Assembly: GCA_029255105.1 (NCBI GenBank)
Contig: JAQWWH010000041.1
Coordinates: forward strand, 31,493 to 95,492
Length of the DNA: 64,000 nucleotides
DNA from: Flavimaricola sp.
GTDB taxonomy: Bacteria; Pseudomonadota; Alphaproteobacteria; Rhodobacterales; Rhodobacteraceae
Direction: 5' to 3'
Each line of letters opens with the position of its first letter. Within the stretch, counting starts at the first letter, position 1. This document shows positions 55,007-63,958 of this stretch, one piece after another. The notes below the pieces were generated by a model that did not search any database, had not been told where the DNA came from, and worked only from the letters and a program-made list of their open reading frames with translations. Both the position numbers and the translations under genes were made by a program.

Positions 55007-55930
55007 ATGCCCATCAAACTGCCTGCCAATCTGCCCGCCTATGACATCCTGACCCGTGAGGGCGTGATGGTCATGGACGAGGATCATGCATCGCGGCAGG
55101 ATATCCGGCCCCTGCGGATCGGGCTGCTGAACCTGATGCCGAAAAAGATCCAGACCGAGACCCAGTTCACCCGGCTGATCGGGGCCACCCCCCTTCAGAT
55201 CGAGCTAAGCCTGATCCGGATGACCGAGCATCAAACCAAGAACACCGCCGCCGAACATATGGAAGAGTTCTACCGTCCCTTCGCTGAGGTCGAAGCCTCG
55301 GGTGAAAAGTTTGACGGCCTCATCATCACCGGCGCACCGATCGAACATCTGCCCTACGAAGAGGTCAGCTATTGGGACGAGATTACGCGGGTCTTTGACT
55401 GGACCCAGACCCATGTGCATTCGACATTCGGGGTCTGCTGGGGCGGTATGGCGATGATGTATCATTTCCACGGGCTGGCCAAACATATGCTGCCCGCAAA
55501 GGCCTTTGGCTGCTATCGCCACGTCAATCTTGGGCAGGGTGTGCCCCTTTTGCGGGGCTTTTCCGATGACTTCGTCATCCCCGTCAGCCGCTGGACCGAG
55601 ATGCGGCAAGACGAGATCGACGCGGTTCCGGGTCTTGTCACCCTTTTGGCCTCGGCTGACAGCGGGCCTTGCCTGGTGCAGGACGATGCGCACCGGGCGC
55701 TCTATATCTTTAACCACTTCGAATACGACAGCGGCACTTTGAAAGAAGAGTATGACCGCGATGTCGCCAACGGAACCACGATCAACATCCCGATGAACTA
55801 CTATCCCGATGACGATCCCAGCCGGTTGCCCGCCAATCGCTGGAGAAGTCACGCACATCTCCTATATGGCAACTGGATAAACGAGATTTACCAGACAACG
55901 CCCTATGAGATGACCCAAATTGGCTCTTAA
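55007..55930 (+). CDS. metAA: Homoserine O-acetyltransferase (MetA type)
   Basis: First committed step of methionine synthesis, acylating homoserine. 307 residues with the MetA signature [32 protein letters not shown] and the catalytic cysteine in [14 protein letters not shown]. The residue after GAPI is Glu ([14 protein letters not shown]), the residue reported to favour acetyl-CoA over succinyl-CoA in this family, so I call it the acetyltransferase. No SAM riboswitch is seen upstream. The stop overlaps the start of the alpha/beta hydrolase gene. Confidence 0.92.
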   Translation: MPIKLPANLPAYDILTREGVMVMDEDHASRQDIRPLRIGLLNLMPKKIQTETQFTRLIGATPLQIELSLIRMTEHQTKNTAAEHMEEFYRPFAEVEASGEKFDGLIITGAPIEHLPYEEVSYWDEITRVFDWTQTHVHSTFGVCWGGMAMMYHFHGLAKHMLPAKAFGCYRHVNLGQGVPLLRGFSDDFVIPVSRWTEMRQDEIDAVPGLVTLLASADSGPCLVQDDAHRALYIFNHFEYDSGTLKEEYDRDVANGTTINIPMNYYPDDDPSRLPANRWRSHAHLLYGNWINEIYQTTPYEMTQIGS

Positions 55931-56912
55931 AATCGTCCTCGCCACCGCCCTTGTCGCCCTTGCCGGATACGCCGCTCTCGTCAGCTACAGGGCCACGATC
56001 CGCGAGGCCGCGTCAGAGGCCGCCTACCCGCCCGAAGGTCAGTTCGTCACCGTCGATGGCCGCAAGGTGCATGCGGTGGTGGCGGGCAGCGGGCCTGACC
56101 TTGTGCTGATCCACGGGGCCAGCGGCAACACCCGCGATTTCACGTTTTCCTTTCTGGACGGTCTCACAGACCGCTACCGCGTCATCGTCTTTGACCGTCC
56201 GGGCATGGGCTATACCGACCGGGCCGCCGACCGGTATGACAGCGCCTTTACCTCGCGCGCCGAAAGCCCGGCGGAACAGGCCGCCCTGTTGCAGGCTGCT
56301 GCCGCTCAGCTTGGCGCAGATCGCCCCATTGTGTTGGGCCATTCCTACGGCGCAGCCGTAGCCATGGCCTGGGCGCTGAACCATCCCGACACTATCGCAG
56401 CCCTGGTCGATGTGTCCGGGGCGACGATGCCTTGGCCGGGCGCGCTGGGTCTGCTGTACCAGATCAACGGGTCAGCCCTTGGTGGCTTACTTGTCCCGCC
56501 GCAGATCATCGCCTTTGTCCCTGAAAAGGCGATCGAATCCGTTGTGGGCAGCATCTTTGACCCGAACCCCGCCCCGCAAGGCTATGCCCACGCCGTCGGG
56601 GCCACGCTGTCAATCCGGCGCGACAGCCTACGGGCCAATTCGCGGCAGGTGAACGGGTTGCGCCCCTTTGTGGTTGAGATGTCGACCCGCTACGCGGATC
56701 TTTCCCTACCGGTCGAGATTGTGCACGGCGACCTCGACACCATCGTGCCGATGGCAATCCATTCCCAACCGCTTAGCCAGCTGATCCCCGGGGCCAACCT
56801 CACCATTCTGGAAGGCGTTGGTCATATGCCACACCATGTGGCCCCCGAGGCTGTCGAGGCGGCCATTGACCGGGCCGCCGAGCGGGCGAACGACCGGGCC
56901 GGATTGCGCTAG
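55920..56912 (+). CDS. Alpha/beta hydrolase
   Basis: A 330-residue hydrolase with an N-terminal membrane helix/anchor (~4-25). Oxyanion region LIHGASGN, nucleophile GHSYGAA near residue 142, acid in [10 protein letters not shown], and histidine in GVGHMPHH make a complete catalytic triad. Start is a TTG overlapping the metA end by 11 bases; no alternative ATG is in frame nearby. Substrate unknown. Confidence 0.87.
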   Translation: MALKIVLATALVALAGYAALVSYRATIREAASEAAYPPEGQFVTVDGRKVHAVVAGSGPDLVLIHGASGNTRDFTFSFLDGLTDRYRVIVFDRPGMGYTDRAADRYDSAFTSRAESPAEQAALLQAAAAQLGADRPIVLGHSYGAAVAMAWALNHPDTIAALVDVSGATMPWPGALGLLYQINGSALGGLLVPPQIIAFVPEKAIESVVGSIFDPNPAPQGYAHAVGATLSIRRDSLRANSRQVNGLRPFVVEMSTRYADLSLPVEIVHGDLDTIVPMAIHSQPLSQLIPGANLTILEGVGHMPHHVAPEAVEAAIDRAAERANDRAGLR

Positions 56913-56958
56913 CCCGCCTGCACCTCCATATTGGGGGGAACAAGACGGAGACGAGCAG

Positions 56959-57843
56959 ATGTCCCTTCCCTTCGATGGCGCGATCAGCGCCTTCTACAAC
57001 GACCCCGCCAATGCGCACCTCAAGGAGATCCTTGAAGACGCCGGCAAGCACGACGTGCCCAACCCGCGCTTTCCCTATCCCGAGGCGTGGGACAAGGACG
57101 ACTACGAAGACGCGATGGACGATCTGCAGATCGAACTGGTCAAGATGCAGGCCTGGGTCAAAGCGACCGGTGCCCGCGTCGTTCTGGTGTTTGAAGGTCG
57201 TGATGCCGCCGGAAAAGGTGGCACGATCAAGCGGTTGCGCGAAAATCTTAATCCACGGGGTGCGCGTGTCATCGCCCTGCCCAAACCGACCGAAGTCGAG
57301 GCGAGCCAATGGTATTTCCAGCGCTACATCTCGCACCTGCCCGCCGCCGGTGAGATCACGATCTTTGACCGCAGCTGGTACAACCGGGGCGTGGTCGAAC
57401 ACGTCTTTGACTTTTGCACCCCTGAACAGCGCGAACATTGGTTTAGCCAGGTCGGCCCCTTTGAGCGAATGTTGGTGGATGAGGGGATCGTACTTAAGAA
57501 ATTCTGGCTCAACATCGGGCAAGCCACCCAGCTTGAACGGTTCCTGGAGCGTGAGAAAGACCCGCTGAAGCAATGGAAACTTAGCTGGATCGACGTTGAA
57601 GGCCTCAAGAAATGGGCCGCGTACAACAGCGCCATTGCCGAAACGCTGGACCGCACTGACAGCCCTCAGGCGCCCTGGACCGTTGTGCGGGGCGACGACA
57701 AGCGGCGTGCCCGCGCCAGCGTCCTGCGCGAAGTGCTGAATGCGCTGCCCTATGACAACAAGTCCGACAAGGCGATCGGCAAGCGTGACGACAAGATCCT
57801 CGGCACGCCGGATACCTGGCCCGACCTTTGGGGGACCCCCTGA
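56959..57843 (+). CDS. ppk2: Polyphosphate kinase 2
   Basis: Uses polyphosphate to phosphorylate nucleotides (class 1-type, NDP to NTP, by size). 294 residues from MSLPFDGAIS. Walker A FEGRDAAGKGGTIKR is near 79-93, Walker B/lid EITIFDRSWYNRG near 134-146, and the C-terminal core SWIDVEGLKKWAAYNSAI is intact. Followed four bases later by a TetR regulator gene. Confidence 0.93.
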   Translation: MSLPFDGAISAFYNDPANAHLKEILEDAGKHDVPNPRFPYPEAWDKDDYEDAMDDLQIELVKMQAWVKATGARVVLVFEGRDAAGKGGTIKRLRENLNPRGARVIALPKPTEVEASQWYFQRYISHLPAAGEITIFDRSWYNRGVVEHVFDFCTPEQREHWFSQVGPFERMLVDEGIVLKKFWLNIGQATQLERFLEREKDPLKQWKLSWIDVEGLKKWAAYNSAIAETLDRTDSPQAPWTVVRGDDKRRARASVLREVLNALPYDNKSDKAIGKRDDKILGTPDTWPDLWGTP

Positions 57844-57846
57844 CCC

Positions 57847-58464
57847 TTGACCAAACGCGGTTATCATCACGGCAATCTGCGCCAGGCCCTTGTTGAGGCC
57901 TGTCTGTCCCTGATCGAAGAAAAGGGGCCGACCGGCTTTACGCTGTCCGAAGCGGCCCGCGAGGCTGGCGTGACGCCTGCCGCCGTCTACCGCCATTTCG
58001 AAGGGCGCGGGGATCTGATCGCCGAGGCGGCGTTGCAGGGCTATGCCATCTTTGCCGAGCTGATGGACCACGCCTACAACAAGGGCAGACCCTCGGCCCT
58101 TGCGGCGTTTGAGGCAACGGGCCGGGCCTATCTCGCCTTTGCCCGTAAGTATCCCGGCCATTACGTTGCGATGTTCGAAAGCGGCATTTCGATTCAGCGC
58201 ACGCCCGAGCTCAACGCCGCCGCGACCCGCGCCATGGGCGTGCTGGAACAGGCCGCAGAAGAGCTGAGCCAGCACATCCCCGCCGACAAACGCCCCCCGC
58301 CCCAGATGTTTTCCGCCCATATCTGGGCAATGAGCCACGGTGTGGTCGAGCTATTCGCCCGCGGCTCACCCGGGACCAAAAGCCCGTTCCCACCGGAGGA
58401 TCTGCTGGAAACAGGGATCGGCGTCTACCTGCGCGGCCTTGGCCTGATCGCGCCGGACAAATAG
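57847..58464 (+). CDS. TetR/AcrR family transcriptional regulator
   Basis: A 205-residue regulator starting with TTG, giving MTKRGYHHGNLRQALVEACLSL, the usual opening of this TetR group. The helix-turn-helix is FTLSEAAREAGVTPAAVYRHFEGRGDLIAEA (residues ~30-60). The C-terminal ligand domain is of the TetR_C_33-like (WHG) kind with IWAMSHGVVELFARG. Just after ppk2, so it may be cotranscribed; target unknown. Confidence 0.9.
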   Translation: MTKRGYHHGNLRQALVEACLSLIEEKGPTGFTLSEAAREAGVTPAAVYRHFEGRGDLIAEAALQGYAIFAELMDHAYNKGRPSALAAFEATGRAYLAFARKYPGHYVAMFESGISIQRTPELNAAATRAMGVLEQAAEELSQHIPADKRPPPQMFSAHIWAMSHGVVELFARGSPGTKSPFPPEDLLETGIGVYLRGLGLIAPDK

Positions 58465-58468
58465 CGCC

Positions 58469-59224
58469 TCAGGGTTTCAGCCAGCTTTGCGCCTCTGCCG
58501 CCTTGGCCCTTAGCCAGATTGCGTCAAACCCCGCGATAACCCGGTAGCCATTGGCAAAGTGCTGCTTTGCCTGCTCTTCCGACAGGGCGACCTGTCCCAG
58601 AGGGATACCCTTGGCCTGCGCTGCCGCCCGCACCCTTGCCACGGCGGCCATGAAGTCGGGGTTGTCGAACTGACCGGGACACCCCATTGCCGTGCTCAGG
58701 TCGAACTGGGCAGGGATGATGATGTCGATCCCTTCGATCTCGCAGATCTCTTCGATGTTCTCGACAGCCTCGACAGTTTCGATCAACAGCATGCAGACAA
58801 GGTGCGCCTCAATCTTGGTACGGTAGTCCTGCACCGTGGTCTGCCAGCGGGACTGGGCGATGAACGGCCCAAAGCCACGGGTGCCGTTGGGGGGATAGCG
58901 CAGGGTCGCCACGGCCTTGCGCACATCAGCGGGGGTCCGCACCATGGGAAAGCATATGCCCTCCGCCCCCAGATCAAGCGCGCGTTTGACGTTGGCGTCC
59001 GTCGCCTCGACCACCCTGACAAGGGGCGCGCAATCGGTGCCTGCGGTGGCAGCGATCATGGCATGCAGGCTGGCCTGATCGACGGCCCCGTGTTCCTGAT
59101 CGATGATAACGGCGTCGGCCCCTTCGGCGGCGATGGCCTGGGTCACAATGGCTGAGGGGATCGTGCAGATATGGCAGGTCAGACGGCGATCCGTCTCCTG
59201 CAGCTTGGCCTTGAATGACGGCAT
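58469..59224 (-). CDS. HpcH/HpaI aldolase/citrate lyase family protein
   Basis: Class II-type aldolase family (4-hydroxy-2-oxovalerate/2-keto-3-deoxy-sugar aldolases), 251 residues from MPSFKAKLQETD. Metal and substrate motifs: IIDQEHGAVDQASL near 41-54, GAEGICFPMVRTPADVRKAV, and MLLIETVEAVENIEEICEIEGIDIIIPAQFDLS with the metal-binding Glu and Asp. It cleaves or forms 2-keto acids; the specific substrate is unknown. Ends five bases from the convergent TetR gene. Confidence 0.88.
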   Translation of the reverse strand: MPSFKAKLQETDRRLTCHICTIPSAIVTQAIAAEGADAVIIDQEHGAVDQASLHAMIAATAGTDCAPLVRVVEATDANVKRALDLGAEGICFPMVRTPADVRKAVATLRYPPNGTRGFGPFIAQSRWQTTVQDYRTKIEAHLVCMLLIETVEAVENIEEICEIEGIDIIIPAQFDLSTAMGCPGQFDNPDFMAAVARVRAAAQAKGIPLGQVALSEEQAKQHFANGYRVIAGFDAIWLRAKAAEAQSWLKP

Positions 59225-59645
59225 GGAGTGGGTCCTTGTGCTGGTTGCACTCAGGCTAGCATAGCCGCTGACCGAACCCACAAAAAAGGGCAAACCCGAA
59301 GGATCACGGCTCTGAACGGCGACCATGCGACGGGCAAAACGTGTTGGTCACAGTCGTGTCGGCCAAGGCTGCAGCCGTTAACCAAAAATTAACATCTGAT
59401 GGAAAGACTGCGTGGCAGGCGGCACCTAACCTTGCTGACGATTTCATTTGCTCTGAGGACATTCAGTTATGAAGTACTGAAATTTCTCTAGCCCGGCAAA
59501 TGACCCAGAGCCAGCATAAGCCTATCGCTCTCGCAACGTATAGGCTCCAAAAGCAGCATCAATTAAATATTCCTACCCCTTACAGAGCCAAGCAAAGTGC
59601 AACACATTATCCAATTCAACCCAACGGAGAAAGAAATCCATTCTT
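59225..59645. other. 420-base AT-rich divergent intergenic region
   Basis: No convincing gene. Small stop-rich frames only. It holds a perfect CtrA-type site (59378-59392) and lower GC than the window, especially from 59460 on, which continues into the GT25 gene. It must contain the promoter of the polysaccharide operon; I could not pick a single -35/-10 with confidence. A GGAGAAAG ribosome site is at ~59624. Confidence 0.6.
59378..59392. promoter_or_regulatory. CtrA-type binding site
   Basis: TTAA, then seven bases (CCAAAAA), then TTAA: an exact match to the TTAA-N7-TTAA consensus of the alphaproteobacterial master regulator CtrA. Located ~250 bases before the polysaccharide operon and ~155 before the aldolase gene on the other strand. 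Confidence 0.5.
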
Positions 59646-60404
59646 ATGAGCACTAGCCTAAAGGCAAAAGTAATAAGCCTTGCAAGCGCAGTCGAAAGGC
59701 GTTCCGCCGTTTTCGAATGTCTATCGCAAAGAACCGATTTGGACTGGACGTTTTTCAACGCTTTGGGGCCACATGATGACCCTCCGCTCGGGTCATGTGA
59801 GAAAGATCAGATTTCGAGGTTTGGCCGCCCTTTGACAGTCTCTGAAATCGGATGCTTCAAGAGCCACTATCAAATCCTGCTTGATCATTCACTCCAAGAC
59901 AAAGACGCATGGCTCCTTGTTCTAGAAGATGACATTTGGATCGATCCAAGCTTTGACATCCAAGAAGTCCTGGATTTTTGCAACAAGAACAAGATCGATT
60001 ATTGTCGGCTTTTCGCAAAGTCCTACAAGGCGGCAAGGGTCATCGGCTGGATTTCAGGTTTCAGGCAGATCATTCGCTTCAAAACGGACCCCTATGGAGC
60101 ACAGGCCTACCTCATCAATATTTCCGGAGCAAAGACAATTGTTAGCGGATTGACGAAGATCGTTTTTCCTATTGATGACGAATTGGGCAGGTTCTGGCGG
60201 CATGACCTTCCCCCCTTTTCAGTGTTCCCTTTTCCAGTCGTCGAGAGAAATGCTGTGTCGCAGATTGAGGCCCATCGAAACCAAAGCAACACGACACGAA
60301 TATACTGGAGGATTGACCTGTTATCTTTCAGGATCGCTGAGAAAATTCGCAAGACGATCTACAATCTCCGCCTCGACTTTGGACAAGGTCTGGGGCCCCA
60401 ATGA
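59646..60404 (+). CDS. Glycosyltransferase family 25 (LPS/surface glycan biosynthesis)
   Basis: A 252-residue glycosyltransferase of the GT25/LgtB-LpsA type. Motifs: KVISLASAVERRSAVFE near the N-terminus, SEIGCFKSHYQIL, the metal-binding LVLEDDIWI near 95-100, and FPIDDELGRFWRH. Composition is clearly more AT-rich than neighbouring genes, suggesting acquisition. First gene of a four-gene overlapping operon; the next gene starts four bases before its stop. Confidence 0.88.
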   Translation: MSTSLKAKVISLASAVERRSAVFECLSQRTDLDWTFFNALGPHDDPPLGSCEKDQISRFGRPLTVSEIGCFKSHYQILLDHSLQDKDAWLLVLEDDIWIDPSFDIQEVLDFCNKNKIDYCRLFAKSYKAARVIGWISGFRQIIRFKTDPYGAQAYLINISGAKTIVSGLTKIVFPIDDELGRFWRHDLPPFSVFPFPVVERNAVSQIEAHRNQSNTTRIYWRIDLLSFRIAEKIRKTIYNLRLDFGQGLGPQ

Positions 60405-61273
60405 TCGCTGTTGTCGTCGCCTCGCTCGGTCGTCCCGACAACGTGGCGATGCTGTTGGATCGGCTAGCTTTACAGACGCAACTGCCTTCCCAGGTGGTGT
60501 TGTCCCTGGAATCGGATGCCGACGCGCCCCCCGAGGCCGATTATCCATTCATTGTGGACCGCATCTTTGGCACACGAGGCACATCCGTCCAACGCAACCG
60601 TGGCCTCGACCTGCTCTCGCCCGACGCCGATATCGTGGTCTTCTACGACGACGATTTCGTCCCGTCGCGCTTTGCCCTCGAAGGGATCGACCGGTTCTTT
60701 ACCGCGCATCCGGATATCTCGGGGGCATCGGGTCTCGTCCTGAAGGATGGGATCAAAGGTCCCGGCATATCGCCGGCCGAAGCCGTCCACATCATGGACA
60801 ATGCGGACGCGATGGGCAATTCTGACAGTACCCGAATACTGAAGGCCGTCGATGGGCTCTATGGCTGCAACATGGCCTTTCAGGTTGATCGTATTGCGGG
60901 CCTGCGCTTCGACGAGAGCCTGCCCCTATATGGCTGGTTCGAGGATCTCGATTTCGGGGGGCAGGTCAAAAGTCCGATCGTGCAAACGGATGCCTTTGTC
61001 GGCGTGCATTGCGGTGAAAAACGAGGACGGGAGAAGAACGGGCGGCGACTGGGCTACAGTCAGATTGCCAATCCTGTCTACCTCGCCCGCAAAGGAACCA
61101 TGAAACGGCGCTATGCGCTCCGCGCTATCCTGGGTCGGGTGGCGATGAACCACATGCGGTTGTTTCGACCTGAACCGTGGATCGACAGGCCCGGTCGTGC
61201 GGTCGGCAATTGGATAGCCGTGTTTGATCTAGTGATCGGACGATGCCAACCAAACCGCATTCTCGACCTATGA
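60401..61273 (+). CDS. Glycosyltransferase family 2
   Basis: A GT-A fold sugar transferase, 290 residues, opening MIAVVVASLGRPDNVAMLLDRL. The metal-binding DxD region is VVFYDDDFVPSR near residues 83-95, and the acceptor/catalytic segment is YGWFEDLDFGGQVK near 175-190. Likely adds a sugar to a capsule, exopolysaccharide or LPS unit. GC is back to the window level. Overlaps the next gene by four bases. Confidence 0.88.
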   Translation: MIAVVVASLGRPDNVAMLLDRLALQTQLPSQVVLSLESDADAPPEADYPFIVDRIFGTRGTSVQRNRGLDLLSPDADIVVFYDDDFVPSRFALEGIDRFFTAHPDISGASGLVLKDGIKGPGISPAEAVHIMDNADAMGNSDSTRILKAVDGLYGCNMAFQVDRIAGLRFDESLPLYGWFEDLDFGGQVKSPIVQTDAFVGVHCGEKRGREKNGRRLGYSQIANPVYLARKGTMKRRYALRAILGRVAMNHMRLFRPEPWIDRPGRAVGNWIAVFDLVIGRCQPNRILDL

Positions 61274-62511
61274 CGAGCACAGCCCAAAGTAAAATATTGA
61301 ACCGCAAAAACGACATTCTTCTTGTCGGCGCAACCTATAGCGAAAATACGGGTGACGGAGTGATCGCGGACTGCCTTGAATGGGCTGTTCACCAAACCTC
61401 ACCAGGTTTGACGATCAAACACCTAGACTTGGCCGGCCGCACAAAGGTTGGTGTAAAATCTGTCTACGGCCGCGAGTTGATCCTAAGGTTGGTGGATCGC
61501 CTTCCATCTTCCATCGGACAATGGGTTGTCTCGGTCGGCCTGCGACGGCTCTTAAGAAGACTTCGGCCCGATTGGATTCGGTGGGTCGGCGAAGCAGACG
61601 CTGTTATCATATCGGGTGGCCAACTCTTCTCAGACGCCAATCTGAACTTTCCACTAAAGATCGGTCAACTAGCGGATGTCTGCCGTAATTCGGGCATACC
61701 TCTGTCGGTTGCCTCGGCGGGTGTTTCTCAAGACTGGTCACAAAAGGGGAAAAAGCTGTTCACCGAACTGGCTGACTGCGACCTACGTTTTTTGGGCTTT
61801 AGGGATCAAACTTCAATTAACAACTGGATGCAGCAGTTTGGAAGTCGCGGGCCAGGACCCGTATTGGTGCGCGATCCCGGCCTACTGGCAAAGGAATGCT
61901 ATGGCATTCCCGCCTCGACCGAGGAGAAGCCGCCCATCGGAATTGGGATCGCCTCAGCCATGATCCTCGCTCATCATTCGGATGAGGTTATCGCCGGTGC
62001 AGGCCGCCATTCGTCACAGGCAGCATTGTTCGATTTCTTCAGGTCTTCGACGCTAGCCTTGAACGCCCAAGGCCATGGCGTCTGCCTGTTTTGCAACGGC
62101 GCCACTGAAGACGCGGCCTTTCTGAAAGAACTGTCGCTGGACCCCGCCATTGCCAAAGCTGAAAGCATCGGCAAGGTCGAGATCGCGCCCATTCCCCGAA
62201 CCGGGAGGGAGTTGGCTCAGATTGTTGCAGGCTGCGGCCTGATCATGGCCCACCGTCTCCACGCCTGTGTGCTGGGCTATTCCTTCGGTCGTCCTGTCGT
62301 AGGTTTGAGTTGGGACACAAAGTTGCGGTCCTTTTTCGCATCGGTGGATCTGTCTGAGCATGTGATCACCCAAGCCGTGGTTCTTGAACACGACGTCGTG
62401 GCGGCGGTAGAAGCGGCCCTGTGCAAAGGGGTCGATGTAGAAGCGCGTGACAAGATCATCGCTGAGTGCCGTGCCGGCATCGCCTCTGTTCTTGAGGCCA
62501 CACTCGCATGA
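61270..62511 (+). CDS. Polysaccharide pyruvyl transferase family protein
   Basis: Adds ketal-linked pyruvate (from PEP) to sugars of exopolysaccharides (PssM/CsaB/ExoV family), 413 residues. ATG at 61270 overlaps the upstream stop (ATGA), preferred over the earlier track start. Family features: NTGDGVIADCLEWAV near the N-terminus, VIISGGQLFSDANLNFPLKIGQLADV, and the C-terminal LIMAHRLHACVLGYSFGRPVVGLSWDTKL, the conserved histidine-arginine block. Stop overlaps the next gene. Confidence 0.88.
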   Translation: MTSTAQSKILNRKNDILLVGATYSENTGDGVIADCLEWAVHQTSPGLTIKHLDLAGRTKVGVKSVYGRELILRLVDRLPSSIGQWVVSVGLRRLLRRLRPDWIRWVGEADAVIISGGQLFSDANLNFPLKIGQLADVCRNSGIPLSVASAGVSQDWSQKGKKLFTELADCDLRFLGFRDQTSINNWMQQFGSRGPGPVLVRDPGLLAKECYGIPASTEEKPPIGIGIASAMILAHHSDEVIAGAGRHSSQAALFDFFRSSTLALNAQGHGVCLFCNGATEDAAFLKELSLDPAIAKAESIGKVEIAPIPRTGRELAQIVAGCGLIMAHRLHACVLGYSFGRPVVGLSWDTKLRSFFASVDLSEHVITQAVVLEHDVVAAVEAALCKGVDVEARDKIIAECRAGIASVLEATLA

Positions 62512-63773
62512 TGGACGTCCCAGCGACCTTTAATGGACGGGTGATCATGGTCCACGACTCCTGCGTCGCGCGCGGTGGAGCGACTGCGATGGCCTTGCTG
62601 GCCACGCGTTTGCTGAGAGAGCGTGACGTGTCAGTGGTTTTTGTCACAGGCGACACGGGAGAGAATGAATACCTACGATCGCATGGCGTCGAAGTGGTCA
62701 GCTTTGGTGGGACGCCACTTTTGCAGGGCAGTCGTATTGCGACAGCGCGCAACGGCTTATGGAACTCTAGGGCTAGGGCCTTCCTGGCCCATTGGATTGC
62801 CCAGAATGGTCGGCCGGATGACGTATGGCACCTGCATAACTGGTCACAGATCTGGTCACCGTCGATATTTTCGGCTTTGGCCCCGGTCATGCGGCGCTTG
62901 GTGGTCCACGCCCATGACTATTTCAACGCCTGCCCAAACGGCACCTTTTATGATTATCAGCTCGAAGAGGTCTGCCGACGCGTTCCGCTTTCGGCGTCAT
63001 GCCTCACCACGAATTGTGATAGACGAAGTGCGTTGCAAAAGGTGTGGCGCTCGGGGCGACAGGCTCTGCTCGGGCGGACCTTTACCACTGCCGATGCACC
63101 GCCGCTTCTGCTGATCCACCCAGGAATGGCACCGGCGTTTCTTCGCTCCGGATTTTGCGCGGATCGGATGCCTGTGCTTCGTAACCCCAGTACGCCATTC
63201 ACCGACAAACGCATTGCCGCCGAACACAACAAGACGCTCGTATACATCGGGCGCCTGGACCAGGAGAAAGGCGCAGTTCAATTGGCCCGGGCGGCAGCAA
63301 TGGCAAAGGTCCCCTTGAAGGTGATCGGGAGCGGGCCGGAAGAGGCCGCTATCGCATTGGCCAACCCGGAAGCACAGCTGACCGGCTGGCAGAACCACAC
63401 CCAGATCCGCGAGCATGTCGCAGGGGCACGGGCACTGATCATGCCGTCGCTCTACCCCGAACCCTTTGGCCTCGTCGCCGTTGAGGCGATGGGGTCAGGG
63501 CTTCCAGTAGTAGCGTCCCATACCGCCTTACTGGCGCCGGAAATCGTGGCAAGCGGCTCTGGTTGGTCGGTAGATGTCAGGGATGTCGATGGTTTATCCA
63601 ACATACTGCGCACCGTAGCCGACGCCCCTGCCAGAGATATCGCCGAAAAGAGCCTGAATGCATTCTCGTCCTCCAGATTACTCGCATCGACTCCTGAGGC
63701 ATGGTGCGACGAACTGTTGGGCATATATCGGCGCGCTCAGGGCAACAGGCGGGCGGACGGGCGATCCGAGTGA
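62508..63773 (+). CDS. Glycosyltransferase family 4 protein
   Basis: GT-B fold retaining glycosyltransferase, 421 residues. N-terminal acceptor half includes HDSCVARGGATAMALLATRLL; the donor half carries VYIGRLDQEKGAVQLARAA near residue 244, and the E-x7-E motif region SLYPEPFGLVAVEAMGSGLPVVAS near 318-340. Probably builds the same glycan as the three preceding genes. It overlaps the pyruvyl transferase by four bases. A 37-codon GTG frame overlaps its stop. Confidence 0.9.
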   Translation: MMDVPATFNGRVIMVHDSCVARGGATAMALLATRLLRERDVSVVFVTGDTGENEYLRSHGVEVVSFGGTPLLQGSRIATARNGLWNSRARAFLAHWIAQNGRPDDVWHLHNWSQIWSPSIFSALAPVMRRLVVHAHDYFNACPNGTFYDYQLEEVCRRVPLSASCLTTNCDRRSALQKVWRSGRQALLGRTFTTADAPPLLLIHPGMAPAFLRSGFCADRMPVLRNPSTPFTDKRIAAEHNKTLVYIGRLDQEKGAVQLARAAAMAKVPLKVIGSGPEEAAIALANPEAQLTGWQNHTQIREHVAGARALIMPSLYPEPFGLVAVEAMGSGLPVVASHTALLAPEIVASGSGWSVDVRDVDGLSNILRTVADAPARDIAEKSLNAFSSSRLLASTPEAWCDELLGIYRRAQGNRRADGRSE

Positions 63774-63929
63774 ACGGAACGCGTCTAAAGTTCCAGTTTC
63801 CGGGACGCTTGCTCCGAGGATTGCTGGCAAGGGGCCCCGCACGCCGTTTGGCATGCATGATGCGGCCGCCACAGAGCCCCTAATTTCAAGATAGCGCACG
63901 GCTGGAAACGTCTCAGTGTGTAAAACGTA

Positions 63930-63958
63930 AAAAGCGCAGCCTGAGCTGCGCTTTTCAA
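63930..63958. terminator. Bidirectional rho-independent terminator after the polysaccharide operon
   Basis: AAAAGCGCAGC and GCTGCGCTTTT form a perfect 11-bp stem with a CTGA tetraloop; the outer A/T pairs provide the U-tract in either direction. It lies 157 bases after the last stop codon. The remaining 42 bases to the window end show no feature. Confidence 0.9.

Noticed and set aside
56800-58338. 512-residue minus-strand ORF opposite ppk2 and the TetR gene
   Set aside because: Shadow; ppk2 motifs are unambiguous on the plus strand.
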